A DNA stretch of 64,000 nt from assembly GCF_000161455.1 (NCBI RefSeq), contig NZ_CM000745.1, positions 3,428,710-3,492,709 of the forward strand, given 5' to 3'. The first letter of the stretch is position 1, and each line of letters starts with the position of its first letter. A program made the position numbers and the translations under genes. The notes beneath the pieces are model-generated. The model had not been told where the DNA came from. It ran no database searches and was given only the letters and a program-made list of their open reading frames with translations. Below, in pieces: positions 50,600 through 59,309 of this stretch. Source of the DNA: Bacillus pseudomycoides DSM 12442. GTDB taxonomy: Bacteria > Bacillota > Bacilli > Bacillales > Bacillaceae_G.

Positions 50600-51478
50600 T
50601 TATTTGCTACTCTTTCCAAAAATCTCTTCTTGAAGGCGACGCCCTGTTGGTGTTGCTGCTAGTCCACCTTCAGCTGTCTCACGAAGTGCAACTGGCATTG
50701 TTTGCCCAATTCTAAACATCGCTTCAATAACTTCATCGCATGGAATTGTACTTGTTACACCAGCTAGTGATAAATCCGCTGCAATCATAGCATTTGATGC
50801 ACCTGCTGCATTACGTTTTACACAAGGTACTTCTACAAGTCCAGCAACTGGATCACATACTAACCCTAGCATATTTTTTAAAGCAATCGCCATCGCTGTA
50901 GCTGCTTGCTCTTGTGTTCCTCCAGCCATTTCAACAGCTGCCGCTGCTGCCATTCCACTTGCTGAACCAACCTCAGCTTGACAACCTCCAGCTGCACCTG
51001 AAATGCAAGCATTATTGGCAACAACCATCCCAAATGCTCCTGCTGTAAATAGAAATTCAATCATTTCTTCACGTGTTGGCTGTAATTTTTCTTTGAGCGC
51101 AAATAGTACGCCTGGTACAGTCCCAGCTGATCCAGCTGTTGGTGTTGCACAAATGATTCCCATTGCTGCATTTACTTCGTTTGTTGCAACCGCTTTGCTC
51201 ACTGCATCCAACATCGTATGACCAGATAAACCTTTTCCGCTCTTCATATACTCTTGTACTTTCACCGCATCTCCGCCAGTTAAACCAGTCGGTGATTTCA
51301 CACCTTTAATACCACGCTCTACCGCTTGTTCCATCACGACTAAGTTTTTCTCCATGCCTGCAAGTACTTCTTCACGAGAGATACTTCTTGTCTCCATTTC
51401 ACATTGAATCATAATTTCTGCAATTTTTACATTCTGTTCTTTAGCTTGCGCCACTAGTTCCGCTGCGTTCCGAAACAT
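50600..51478 (-). CDS. sdaAA: L-serine dehydratase, alpha chain
   Basis: SdaAA (292 residues) with SdaAB deaminates L-serine to pyruvate using an oxygen-sensitive [4Fe-4S] cluster. The three conserved Cys are seen in GAAGGCQAEVGSA, LVCDPVAGL and VPCVKRNA. The start ATG of MFRNAAEL follows GGGGGG and lies 18 bases after sdaAB. The first six open codons (MQGGHT) have no proper start. Confidence 0.93.
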   Translation of the reverse strand: MFRNAAELVAQAKEQNVKIAEIMIQCEMETRSISREEVLAGMEKNLVVMEQAVERGIKGVKSPTGLTGGDAVKVQEYMKSGKGLSGHTMLDAVSKAVATNEVNAAMGIICATPTAGSAGTVPGVLFALKEKLQPTREEMIEFLFTAGAFGMVVANNACISGAAGGCQAEVGSASGMAAAAAVEMAGGTQEQAATAMAIALKNMLGLVCDPVAGLVEVPCVKRNAAGASNAMIAADLSLAGVTSTIPCDEVIEAMFRIGQTMPVALRETAEGGLAATPTGRRLQEEIFGKSSK

Positions 51479-51496
51479 GGTGTGTCCCCCCTGCAA

Positions 51497-52159
51497 TTAA
51501 TCCATAATAGTTACTTGACAAATATTAGATTGTCCTTTAATTTCTTCGATAACTTCATCTGCCAACAATTCATCTGTTTCAATGACCATAAGCGCTCTTC
51601 TTCCTTTTTCCTTACGTGAGACACTCATCGTACTAATATTAATTTCATGTTTGGCTAGTATAGAAGCTACAGATGCAATCGCTCCAAAGCGATCATTATT
51701 TACAATAAGAAGTGCCGGACTTGTTCCTGATAGTTGTAAATCAAACCCATTTAATTCCACCACTTCAATCTTTCCACCACCAATTGAACAAGCGACCACT
51801 TCAATCTCCTCTTCTCCTTTATACAAACGAATTCTCGCTGTATTCGGATGTGGTGCATTCGCTTCTTCTTCAATAAAGTCCACTTCAATCCCACGCTCTT
51901 TTGCAATTTCTAGCGCACTTGGGATACGTGTATCATCTGTTTCAAATCCTAGTATACCACCAATCAATGCTACATCCGTTCCATGACCACGATATGTTTT
52001 TGCAAACGAGCCATATAACGAAATCGTAACTCTTTTTGGTTCATGACGGAAAAGTTGACGAGCAACTTGCCCCATTCTTGCTGCACCTGCTGTATGTGAA
52101 CTGGACGGCCCAATCATAACTGGACCGATAATATCAAATACTGAGCGATATTTCATCAT
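51497..52159 (-). CDS. sdaAB: L-serine dehydratase, beta chain
   Basis: SdaAB (220 residues) holds the domain KYRSVFDIIGPVMIGPSSSHTAG with the substrate-loop SSSHTAG, and a C-terminal ACT domain from about residue 150 (LIVNNDRFGAIASVASILAKHEINISTM), likely a serine sensor. Either of two adjacent ATG codons could start; GGGGGAATC precedes them. Forms an operon with sdaAA and probably with the membrane protein upstream. Confidence 0.93.
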   Translation of the reverse strand: MMKYRSVFDIIGPVMIGPSSSHTAGAARMGQVARQLFRHEPKRVTISLYGSFAKTYRGHGTDVALIGGILGFETDDTRIPSALEIAKERGIEVDFIEEEANAPHPNTARIRLYKGEEEIEVVACSIGGGKIEVVELNGFDLQLSGTSPALLIVNNDRFGAIASVASILAKHEINISTMSVSRKEKGRRALMVIETDELLADEVIEEIKGQSNICQVTIMD

Positions 52160-52203
52160 GATTCCCCCTAAATCTTTTATAAAAAATTGCTACTACTATT
52201 CTA

Positions 52204-52598
52204 TTAAGCTGCCGATTCTGTTGCCTTTCCTCCCGTACCACGAATTTGCTCCGCTGTACGAATTGGATAGTTTTTGAATAGAAGTGAGCCAATATATCCT
52301 GCAATAATACCAGACACCATAATACATAAGAAACATAGCGTTACTTTCATCGGATCATTAAAACCATACATAACCATAAGTCCGGCAATCGCACCAGCAA
52401 TAAATCCTGGTAGCAATCCAAATTTTAACACAGAAGCCCCTACAAGCATAGCATAAACAGGTGATACCCCCATTGCTAACGCAACAAGAGTTGCACCAGC
52501 TACTCCGCCTAGACTACCTGCTGATTCTCCAAGAAACTAAAGAGTGAAAAAAGACTGAGTACAAATAATAATAATACGGTTCCCTTAATAATCTCCAT
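52204..52598 (-). pseudogene. Small membrane protein with a frameshift, upstream of sdaAB
   Basis: Starting at an ATG after GAGGGC, the frame reads MEIIKGTVLLLFVLSLFSLF, then stops at a TAG after 28 codons. Shifting frame near 52531-52536 (one base lost) gives GESAGSLGGVAGATLVALAM and continues to the stop at 52204, about 131 codons in all with four hydrophobic segments. The downstream part alone could start at the ATG at 52473. It is either a recent pseudogene or a sequencing error. I do not recognise the family; its place suggests a serine-related transport or accessory role. Confidence 0.6.
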
Positions 52599-52940
52599 GA
52601 TGCCCTCTCTCTTTTAGTCAATTTCGTTTCGTTACGAAAAATGGCTAAAATGCACGCTGTAACTCCCGACGAATTGTAATTTGCCCTCATTATAGCTTGT
52701 TTTTTATGAAACGCTTACTTTTGTTGAATTTCAAAGTTTCAGAATTAATTTTTTTTTACTTCTCTTGTAGTAACAATAAGACAAACTATCTATATAACAG
52801 TTTTTCAAAATGACCGATGTTATGTGTTTTTCTCATATTCATCTAAAAATCTTAAAATCCCTGTATTAGTTCATATAGATATCAAATGATAACAGTTTCA
52901 ACTATCTTGTAGAGAAAAAATTTTTTATAAAAAATAAAAC

Positions 52941-52973
52941 AATGGCAAACTTATGTTGCCATTGTTTGTAAAA
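52941..52973 (-). terminator. Terminator of rnz
   Basis: CAATGGCAA, loop ACTTATG, TTGCCATTG with a T-run on the minus strand, adjacent to the rnz stop. The stretch 52600-52940 otherwise holds only the promoter region of the sda genes. Confidence 0.75.
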
Positions 52974-52975
52974 TG

Positions 52976-53899
52976 TTATCGTTCTACTGGAAAACATTTC
53001 AAATCCATAGCTATTTCTGTATTTGCAAACAACAACTGAGCTTCTTGTAACAATTCCTTATATGTATCCGCTTGATAACGCGAACTAATGTGAGTCAATA
53101 TTAACCGTTTCACATTCGCTTGCAATGCAATACTTGCCGCCTGTTCTGTTGTTGAGTGAAAATAATCATGTGCCTGGATTTCATCTGCTGCTGCAAATGT
53201 CGCTTCATGTACAAGTATATCTGCATCTTGCGCAAGGATTTTACTTGCTTCACAATAACGTGTATCCCCTAAAATCGTAATGATTCTTCCTTTTTGAGGT
53301 GGACCAATAAAGTCTTTTCCGTGTAAAACCCTTCCATCCTCTAATTCAACTACTTCACCGTCTTTTAAACGTTTAAAGATTGGCCCTGGCTTTACGCCAG
53401 CTTCTAGCAGCTTCTCAACAAGGAGATGTCCTTGTATGTCTTTCTCAACGATTCGGTATCCAAAACATTCAATTCCATGTGACAACCTCTTCGTTTCTAC
53501 ATGAAATTGCTTGTCTTCAAAAACAATACCCTCCTCAGTAATTTCTACAATTTCAAGTGGATATTTAACATGTGTTGTACTCACCGATAATGCGACTTCA
53601 ATGAATTGCTTAATCCCTTTTGGTCCGTATACTGTTAATGGAGTTGTTCCTCCTTGAAAGGAACGACTTCCTAATAAACCAGGTAACCCAAAAATATGAT
53701 CTCCATGCAAATGTGTAATAAATATTTTTTCAATGCGACGTGGACGCACTGATGTATGTAAAATTTGATGTTGTGTTGCTTCACCACAGTCAAATAACCA
53801 CGTTTCACCTCGTTCTTCTAACAACTGCAAAGCGATTGCCGAAACATTTCTCCCTTTTGAAGGGACGCCTGCACCAGTTCCTAAAAATACAAATTCCAC
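52976..53899 (-). CDS. rnz: Ribonuclease Z
   Basis: RNase Z (307 residues) trims the 3' ends of tRNA precursors lacking an encoded CCA. MBL-fold zinc motif THLHGDHIFGLPGLL is at about residue 62, with ILGDTRYC, VHEATF and LTHISSRY providing other ligands; the N-terminal FLGTGAGVPSKGRNVS is typical. Length equals Bacillus Rnz. Single gene in its own unit. Confidence 0.95.
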   Translation of the reverse strand: MEFVFLGTGAGVPSKGRNVSAIALQLLEERGETWLFDCGEATQHQILHTSVRPRRIEKIFITHLHGDHIFGLPGLLGSRSFQGGTTPLTVYGPKGIKQFIEVALSVSTTHVKYPLEIVEITEEGIVFEDKQFHVETKRLSHGIECFGYRIVEKDIQGHLLVEKLLEAGVKPGPIFKRLKDGEVVELEDGRVLHGKDFIGPPQKGRIITILGDTRYCEASKILAQDADILVHEATFAAADEIQAHDYFHSTTEQAASIALQANVKRLILTHISSRYQADTYKELLQEAQLLFANTEIAMDLKCFPVER

Positions 53900-54087
53900 T
53901 TTCTTTCCTCCAGCTCTTTATAGAATCTATCTTTCATCTTACGGAATGTTATTTCAAATGGCAAATGAATTTCTATGAACTACTCATCTAGACAACTATA
54001 TTAAACGAACGTTAACGATAAAAAAATAGCAATCGTTCGTGTTTTATAGTAAAATAATTGTATTACAAATAAAGGGAGCGTTTAACT

Positions 54088-54339
54088 ATGAAAGAAGTAT
54101 TTCGTTTACAAACTGATTTTTCATCTTCATTTGATCGCTGGGTAAGTTCTTTCGTGTCTGATCACCCAGCACCACTAGAATGGACGACTTTAAAAGAGTT
54201 AATTCATGAATACACCACATCGCATACAAATCGAACGTTACCTGAATACATTTCTTCATCTATCACATATTATGCACAACGTATTTCAACAACAAACAAT
54301 TCAGAGATTGTGATTTATGAAAATCCTTCCATCTCATAA
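54088..54339 (+). CDS. Hypothetical protein
   Basis: An 83-residue soluble protein (MKEVFRLQTDFSSSFDRWVS...). It contains many Ser, Thr and aromatic residues and no membrane segment. I do not recognise a family. The ATG is nine bases after AAAGGGAG, so translation is likely. It is divergent from rnz. A bcr1 copy was inserted four bases after its stop codon, and a strong terminator follows beyond that. Confidence 0.6.
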   Translation: MKEVFRLQTDFSSSFDRWVSSFVSDHPAPLEWTTLKELIHEYTTSHTNRTLPEYISSSITYYAQRISTTNNSEIVIYENPSIS

Positions 54340-54342
54340 TCT

Positions 54343-54496
54343 ATAAAGTGAAACTTTAATCAGTGTCGCTTCATCCCCCACTGATTATTAGCCCTCACCA
54401 ACCGGGCTTTTACGGACAGTTGATCCCCAATCTAACTTCTTTGCTTTCACTGAAATTTGAGATGGGGGTCTTACTGCCCGCAAATAGCGGGATAAA
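54343..54496 (+). repeat. bcr1-like repeat, copy 2
   Basis: About 154 bases beginning ATAAAGTGAAACTTTAATCAG and ending CCCGCAAATAGCGGG, with perfect ATAAA copies at both borders (target duplication). This is the best-preserved copy in the window. Confidence 0.88.
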
Positions 54497-54500
54497 AATA

Positions 54501-54530
54501 AAAAAGCATCGAAAATCGATGCTTTTTTTG
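54501..54530 (+). terminator. Terminator
   Basis: AAAGCATCGA, loop AA, ATCGATGCTTT then seven T, directly after the bcr1 copy. Confidence 0.8.
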
Positions 54531-54629
54531 TTTTTATAAAATATACAAAATATCATCCGCTTTTTACTATGAATAATAAATGGCCAACTGGTCATTTTAA
54601 AAACATAGTATTGTAAAGGAGAGATATCA

Positions 54630-55154
54630 TTGAAAAAATTAAAGATGTTTTCAATCATTTTTTTGGCAATTATTTCATTGCTTGGATGTGCAGGAAAGCA
54701 AAAGGAGAAAGCATTGGATAATCGCGAAAACAATGGCGTACGAAATGTTACATACGAAGGAAACAACACTAACCTTCAAAGAGTAAAAAATAATACGAAC
54801 GGTGTCACGAACAATGAAACACGACTGCATATAGCAAATAAAGCGGCAGATCGAATCGTTGAACTAGAAGAAATAGACAAGGCAAATGTAATCGTCACAA
54901 ATAGAAATGCCTATGTTGCAGTTGTTTTACGTGAAAATGTAAAAGGACAAATCACAAAACAATTAGAAAAGAAAGTTGCAGATCAAGTTAGAGCTACCGA
55001 CCCAGATATTCGTCATGTATTTGTATCTTCAAATCCTGATTTTGTAGATCGAATGAGAGACTATGCGGACAAAATTAACCAAGGCAAACCAGTAACAGGG
55101 TTATTTGAAGAATTTACCGAAACCGTTCGAAGAGTATTTCCTAATTCTCGGTAA
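54630..55154 (+). CDS. Sporulation lipoprotein, YhcN/YlaJ family
   Basis: A 174-residue lipoprotein with lipobox SLLGC (Cys near residue 20), an Asn-rich linker and a YhcN/YlaJ domain: HIANKAADRIVELEEIDKANVIVTNRNAYVAV, then DPDIRHVFVSSNPDFVDRM and a helical end. Family members are found in the spore membrane and affect germination or outgrowth. Start is TTG with AAAGGAGAG upstream. Single gene followed by a terminator near 55262. Confidence 0.85.
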   Translation: MKKLKMFSIIFLAIISLLGCAGKQKEKALDNRENNGVRNVTYEGNNTNLQRVKNNTNGVTNNETRLHIANKAADRIVELEEIDKANVIVTNRNAYVAVVLRENVKGQITKQLEKKVADQVRATDPDIRHVFVSSNPDFVDRMRDYADKINQGKPVTGLFEEFTETVRRVFPNSR

Positions 55155-55259
55155 CAAATCAAGTAGCCTTAATCGAGAAAGTAGTAAATCAAATGCTTTT
55201 GGAATCTGGAGTAACGACTACAGGATGGAAAACTTCATTAGATTTAGAAGCGAGTTAAA

Positions 55260-55303
55260 TATAAAAAGTGTCATGAGTACTAAATTACCATGACACTTTT
55301 TTA
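55260..55303. terminator. Bidirectional terminator
   Basis: AAAAGTGTCATG, loop, CATGACACTTTTTT; overlaps the dinB stop. Confidence 0.85.
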
Positions 55304-56539
55304 CATAAATTTATTTTCCAATTTCTGCCGAAAAGATTTCTCCTGCTTTCGAAATAACTGACTCCCTCTTTGTAAAACAGGAGTTCCATATTTATCATTA
55401 ATCTGGTCAATTACAGCTAATAGTGGCTCTTCTTTCGCATCTTCTTCAAATGAAAATAAATCCAGTTGTTTAATTGATTCTGTTTTCCATTCTAATTCCG
55501 TAGCTGTGACACCAAGCAATCGAATCGGATCGCCATCCCAATGTTGCTTCCATAAACGTGAAGCAGCTTGAAAAATATCACATTCTTCCCAAATTGCATT
55601 TTTTAATTGTTTACTCCGCGTTACTGTACGCCGATCATAGTATTTCATCATAATTTGAATGTTATAGCTGACAAGAGTCCGTTTTTGTAGCCTTTTGCTA
55701 ACTGATTTCGATAAGCGCTCTAACATATCAAGCAATTCCTTCTCTTCATCCATATCCTTCGAAAATGTTGTTGAATTTCCGATACTTTTATGTTGTCCCA
55801 TTTGATTTGGATCGACTTCTCTATCATCCATACCTTTTGCCCGTTTTTGTAAATCAACGCCGTGCTTTCCTATTTTTGCACGAATCACATGCGCTTCTCC
55901 CTTTGCCAACTGTTCAATTGTATGTATATGGATTTCTTTTAGCTTTTCTGCTGTTTTCTCACCAATTCCATGCATTGCTTCAACAGGACGTGGCCAAAGT
56001 AATTCCTGAATATCTCGTTTCCGAAACACAGTAATACCAAGCGGCTTTTTCATATCTGACGCAGTCTTCGCTAGAAAAAGATTTGGGGCTATTCCAATGC
56101 TACATGGCAACTCTAATTCTGTTAATAATGCTTGTTGAATCATCTTAGCAATCTCAAGAGGTGAACCTAATCCATAACAATCTGTTATATCTAAGTAACC
56201 TTCATCTATAGAAACTGGCTGAATCTTTTCAGTAAAGCGTGAAAGAATTTGAAACATCTCAAATGACGCCTCGCGATATAATTTAAAATTCGGGTGCTTC
56301 ACAACTAACTCTGGACATAACCGCTTCGCTTCCCAAAGGAGCATTGTTGTACGTACTCCGTATTCCCTTGCTTCATAACTACATGTTACAATAACCCCTT
56401 TTCGTTCTTTTTCATTCCCTGCAACCGCTAATGGTTTTCCTTTTAATGATGGATCATGGGCAATTTCAACTGACGCGAAAAAACAATTCATATCAACATG
56501 TAGAATGACACGACCGTTTTTTGGATACATTTCTCTCAT
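55301..56539 (-). CDS. dinB: DNA polymerase IV (Y-family), YqjH/PolY1 type
   Basis: A 412-residue error-prone polymerase. Catalytic Asp/Glu are in VILHVDMNCFFASVE and QPVSIDEGYLDIT; helix-hairpin-helix AMHGIGEKTAEKL follows. The little-finger domain ends with QLDLF, a sliding-clamp-binding motif. Its place near rnz, a tripeptidase and proC matches yqjH in B. subtilis. A LexA operator lies just upstream, so SOS control is very likely. Start ATG follows GGGGGTGAG. Confidence 0.93.
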   Translation of the reverse strand: MREMYPKNGRVILHVDMNCFFASVEIAHDPSLKGKPLAVAGNEKERKGVIVTCSYEAREYGVRTTMLLWEAKRLCPELVVKHPNFKLYREASFEMFQILSRFTEKIQPVSIDEGYLDITDCYGLGSPLEIAKMIQQALLTELELPCSIGIAPNLFLAKTASDMKKPLGITVFRKRDIQELLWPRPVEAMHGIGEKTAEKLKEIHIHTIEQLAKGEAHVIRAKIGKHGVDLQKRAKGMDDREVDPNQMGQHKSIGNSTTFSKDMDEEKELLDMLERLSKSVSKRLQKRTLVSYNIQIMMKYYDRRTVTRSKQLKNAIWEECDIFQAASRLWKQHWDGDPIRLLGVTATELEWKTESIKQLDLFSFEEDAKEEPLLAVIDQINDKYGTPVLQRGSQLFRKQEKSFRQKLENKFM

Positions 56540-56558
56540 GTTTCTCACCCCCAAAAAA

Positions 56559-56570
56559 GAACGTTTGTTC
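56559..56570. promoter_or_regulatory. LexA (SOS) operator of dinB
   Basis: GAAC-GTTT-GTTC is the exact Bacillus LexA core (GAAC-N4-GTTC) 20 bases before the dinB ATG. Confidence 0.85.
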
Positions 56571-56696
56571 CTGAATTTATTATATCAAATTCCTCAAAAA
56601 CAGTGGAGCTTTTCAATCACAAAAACACGTTCTTTCCGACTATTTTTTGATATACTGAAATCATAAATGGATAATTATGTAAAAGGAGAGGGTGGT

Positions 56697-56903
56697 ATGA
56701 AAAACCATAGTAAACTCAATTACACGTTCCTCGTTATTATATTAATTATTGCTATTAATTATTTACTACTGCCGATTTTTAATATTAATGTGAATACCTT
56801 CGCACTGCTACCTCACTTAGTACGTGTTGCAACAACGTATATACTCCCCTGGATTTTTTTATATTGGCTCATTCGCCTTGTAAAAGCAATCGAATCCAAA
56901 TGA
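56697..56903 (+). CDS. Small membrane protein
   Basis: A 68-residue protein with two hydrophobic segments (about residues 10-32 and 44-60). The sequence starts MKNHSKLNYTFLVIILIIAI. The ATG follows AAAGGAGAGGGTGG. It is divergent from dinB. No family recognised with certainty. A strong terminator shared with the convergent tripeptidase follows. Confidence 0.65.
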   Translation: MKNHSKLNYTFLVIILIIAINYLLLPIFNINVNTFALLPHLVRVATTYILPWIFLYWLIRLVKAIESK

Positions 56904-56945
56904 AAATGGCGTGTAAACCTATGATGGTTTACACGCCATTTTTTT
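56904..56945. terminator. Bidirectional terminator
   Basis: ATGGCGTGTAAACC, loop TATGAT, GGTTTACACGCCAT and T run. Confidence 0.9.
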
Positions 56946-56958
56946 CGTATGCTTACAA

Positions 56959-58077
56959 TTATTTCGCTATTTCTTCAATAATTGCAACAACTAGTTCAGC
57001 TGTTTTTACTAATTCTTCAACAGGAATTTTCTCGTTTGTTGTATGAATCTCTTCATAACCAACTGCTAAGTTTACTGTTGGAATACCATGCCCTGCAATT
57101 ACGTTTGCGTCACTTCCGCCACCACTTTGGTGAAGAGAAGGTGTACGACCAATCTTTTCAGCAGCACGTTTTGCAACTTCTACAACATGATCGCCATCAG
57201 CAAATTTAAATCCTGGGTACATAACTTTTACTTCAACATCTGCTTGACCGCCCATTTCTTTTGCAGTTGTTTCAAATACTTCTTTCATTTTTGCAACTTG
57301 CTCTTGCATTTTTTCATCTACTAAAGAGCGAGCTTCTGCGAAAATTTGCACATGGTCACAAACGATGTTTGTTTGTGTGCCACCTTCGAAACGACCGATA
57401 TTTGCAGTTGTTTCAGAATCAATACGACCAAGTGGCATTTTTGCAATTGCTTTTGCTGCGATTGTAATTGCAGATACACCTTTTTCAGGTGCTACACCGG
57501 CGTGAGCTGTTTTCCCGCGAATAATCGCATTTACTTTTGCTTGCGTTGGCGCTGCAACTACGATTTCGCCCACTTTTCCATTGCTATCTAATGCATAGCC
57601 ATATTTTGCTGTAATACGTTCACGATCTAATGCTTTCGCCCCAACAAGACCTGATTCTTCACCAACTGTAATAATAAACTCGATTTTTCCATGAGGAATA
57701 TTTTCTTCTTTTAAAACGCGGATTGCTTCAAACATGGATGCTAATCCAGCTTTATCGTCTGACCCTAAAATTGTAGTACCATCTGATACAATATAACCAT
57801 CTTTAATAGAAGGCTTAATTCCTTTACCAGGAACTACTGTATCCATATGAGAAGTGAAGTAAATTGTATCTACTCCTTCTTTCGTCGCTGGCAAAGTACA
57901 AATTAAGTTACCTGCACCATGTCCAGTTACACCCATCGTGTCATCTTCAAATACTTCAACACCTAAAGCAGTAAATTTCTCTGTTAACACTTTGCAAATT
58001 TCTGCTTCATATTTTGTTTCAGAATCTACTTGCACAAGTTCCATAAATTCATTTACTAAACGTTCTTGATTAATCAT
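56959..58077 (-). CDS. yqjE: Tripeptidase YqjE (M20 metallopeptidase, peptidase T-like)
   Basis: A 372-residue M20-family aminopeptidase. Zinc ligands and catalytic acids: TSHMDTVVPG near residue 75, LGSDDKAGLA, TVGEESGLVGA, and the C-terminal HTTNEKIPVEEL. The central lid/dimer domain covers about residues 180-290. It would cleave short peptides in the cytoplasm. The ATG of MINQERLV follows GCAGGAGG. The B. subtilis neighbour set (yqjH, yqjE) is preserved. Confidence 0.88.
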   Translation of the reverse strand: MINQERLVNEFMELVQVDSETKYEAEICKVLTEKFTALGVEVFEDDTMGVTGHGAGNLICTLPATKEGVDTIYFTSHMDTVVPGKGIKPSIKDGYIVSDGTTILGSDDKAGLASMFEAIRVLKEENIPHGKIEFIITVGEESGLVGAKALDRERITAKYGYALDSNGKVGEIVVAAPTQAKVNAIIRGKTAHAGVAPEKGVSAITIAAKAIAKMPLGRIDSETTANIGRFEGGTQTNIVCDHVQIFAEARSLVDEKMQEQVAKMKEVFETTAKEMGGQADVEVKVMYPGFKFADGDHVVEVAKRAAEKIGRTPSLHQSGGGSDANVIAGHGIPTVNLAVGYEEIHTTNEKIPVEELVKTAELVVAIIEEIAK

Positions 58078-58159
58078 GAGAATGCGCCTCCTGCATTGCA
58101 TTAAGTATGTAACATCGTTAATTATAACAGAATTTCGCAAAAGTTTCGAAAGACAAGCT

Positions 58160-58198
58160 AAAAAAACAGATGGTTCACACATCTAGATAACCATCTGC
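58160..58198 (-). terminator. Terminator of the GNAT gene
   Basis: CAGATGGTT/AACCATCTG hairpin with a T run on the minus strand, after 58205-58747. Confidence 0.8.
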
Positions 58199-58204
58199 TT
58201 TCTT

Positions 58205-58747
58205 CTACTCATTTAAAAGGACCCACCGCATATGATCTTCCCAAACCCCATTTACCATTAACATCTTCCGGGACACCCCTTCATATTGAAAGCCAATCTT
58301 CGTTACAACTTGAATAGATGCTAAGTTACGGGGCATAATCGGGGCTTCTATACGATGTAATTGGAATTCTTGAAAAGCCACTTCAATTGCTTTTCTAAGC
58401 GCTTCTGTCGTATAACCTTTGTTTAATTCATCTTTATCTAGTTTATAACCAAGAACACAGGACTGATAAATTCCACGCACAATTAAATTGAAAGAAATAC
58501 AACCGATAATATTCGTATCATCACCTTTTTTAAAAATCCATAATCGAATAATTTTCCCTTCTACAAATTCTTTCTCATCTTTTTGCAACCGTTTTCTTTG
58601 ATAATCCAATGTAAAAAAATCATCTGGTCGATATTCTTCCCACGCCTTTAAAAACTCACGATTTTTGTCGTAATATTGAAGAACTTGCTCTGCATACGAC
58701 TCATCGATTTCTCTTAATTGCAAACGTTCTGTTTCATATATTTTCAT
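58205..58747 (-). CDS. GNAT family N-acetyltransferase, RimJ/RimL type
   Basis: A 180-residue acetyltransferase: TERLQLREIDESYAEQVLQYY at the N terminus (quoted to 20 residues or fewer in parts: TERLQLREID), then LGYKLDKDELNKGYTTEALR (acetyl-CoA region), and ASIQVVTKIGFQYEGVSRKM. Likely modifies protein N termini or small amines. Upstream of yqjE and on the same strand, but separated by a terminator. Confidence 0.85.
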   Translation of the reverse strand: MKIYETERLQLREIDESYAEQVLQYYDKNREFLKAWEEYRPDDFFTLDYQRKRLQKDEKEFVEGKIIRLWIFKKGDDTNIIGCISFNLIVRGIYQSCVLGYKLDKDELNKGYTTEALRKAIEVAFQEFQLHRIEAPIMPRNLASIQVVTKIGFQYEGVSRKMLMVNGVWEDHMRWVLLNE

Positions 58748-58919
58748 TATCGTATCTCCATTCTTCAGCTTGCAAAACTTTTTTAAAAGGCACCGAAAAA
58801 ACTGTGTCCTATGCTGTTTATATTCTCTGTGTATTTCAAATTTTCCTGTTATATTTTAGATACACTTCTCGAATTTTGTCTTCTCTATACCCTTGTCCAT
58901 ATTTCCATTTCTCGATACA

Positions 58920-59073
58920 ATAAAGTGAAACTTTAATTATTGGGGAGTCTCCATTCCCCCAATAATTATTAATCCTCACCAATTGGGCTTTTACGGACAG
59001 TTCATCTCCCACCTAACTTCTTTGCTTTTGCTGAATTTTAAAGTGGGAGTGTTACTGTCCGCAAATAGCGAGG
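58920..59073 (+). repeat. bcr1-like repeat, copy 3
   Basis: Begins ATAAAGTGAAACTTTAATTA and ends CCGCAAATAGCGAGG. Left flank ATAAA is present, while the right border has lost its duplicate. It lies 31 bases before the Prli42-like gene and could influence its expression. The rest of 58748-59104 holds no gene I can support. Confidence 0.82.
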
Positions 59074-59104
59074 GAGAGTTGGAATGATTGTAAGGAGGTT
59101 TAAC

Positions 59105-59197
59105 ATGAATAAGAAAGCACAAAAAGTTATGATATACGTTATGCTAATTTCAATGCTTGTAACAACATTACTCACTGGAGCAAGTATGTTTTGGTAA
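59105..59197 (+). CDS. prli42: Prli42-like stressosome membrane microprotein
   Basis: A 30-residue single-span membrane protein, MNKKAQKVMIYVMLISMLVT then TLLTGASMFW. It has a basic start and hydrophobic residues 8-30. This is the pattern of the Prli42 family (DUF4044), which in Listeria anchors the stressosome at the membrane. The ATG follows AAGGAGG with a normal spacing. The strong site and following terminator support a real gene. The stressosome role in this organism is inference. Confidence 0.78.
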   Translation: MNKKAQKVMIYVMLISMLVTTLLTGASMFW

Positions 59198-59229
59198 GGA
59201 GGACGATATATAATGTCGTCCTTTTTTAG
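59198..59229 (+). terminator. Terminator after the Prli42-like gene
   Basis: GGACGA, AT-rich loop, TCGTCC and six T. Confidence 0.8.
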
Positions 59230-59309
59230 CACAAACAGGCTGTTTATTCTCCTGGATAGAAAATAAACAGCCTGTTCAATCACAATCATTTTAATAAATG
59301 ATTTATATT

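Noticed and set aside
52730..52760. CodY-like site upstream of the sda genes (around GTTTCAGAATTAATT).
   Set aside because: Only about 10 of 15 positions match, and similar AT-rich matches occur by chance.
55155..55300. Extension of the YhcN/YlaJ gene in another frame (open frame 55105-55293).
   Set aside because: No start signal, overlaps the real gene and the terminator, and no recognisable domain.
59233..59278. Long hairpin AACAGGCTGTTTATT/AATAAACAGCCTGTT as a terminator.
   Set aside because: The stem is perfect, but no T run follows on either strand; it may act in RNA stability instead.
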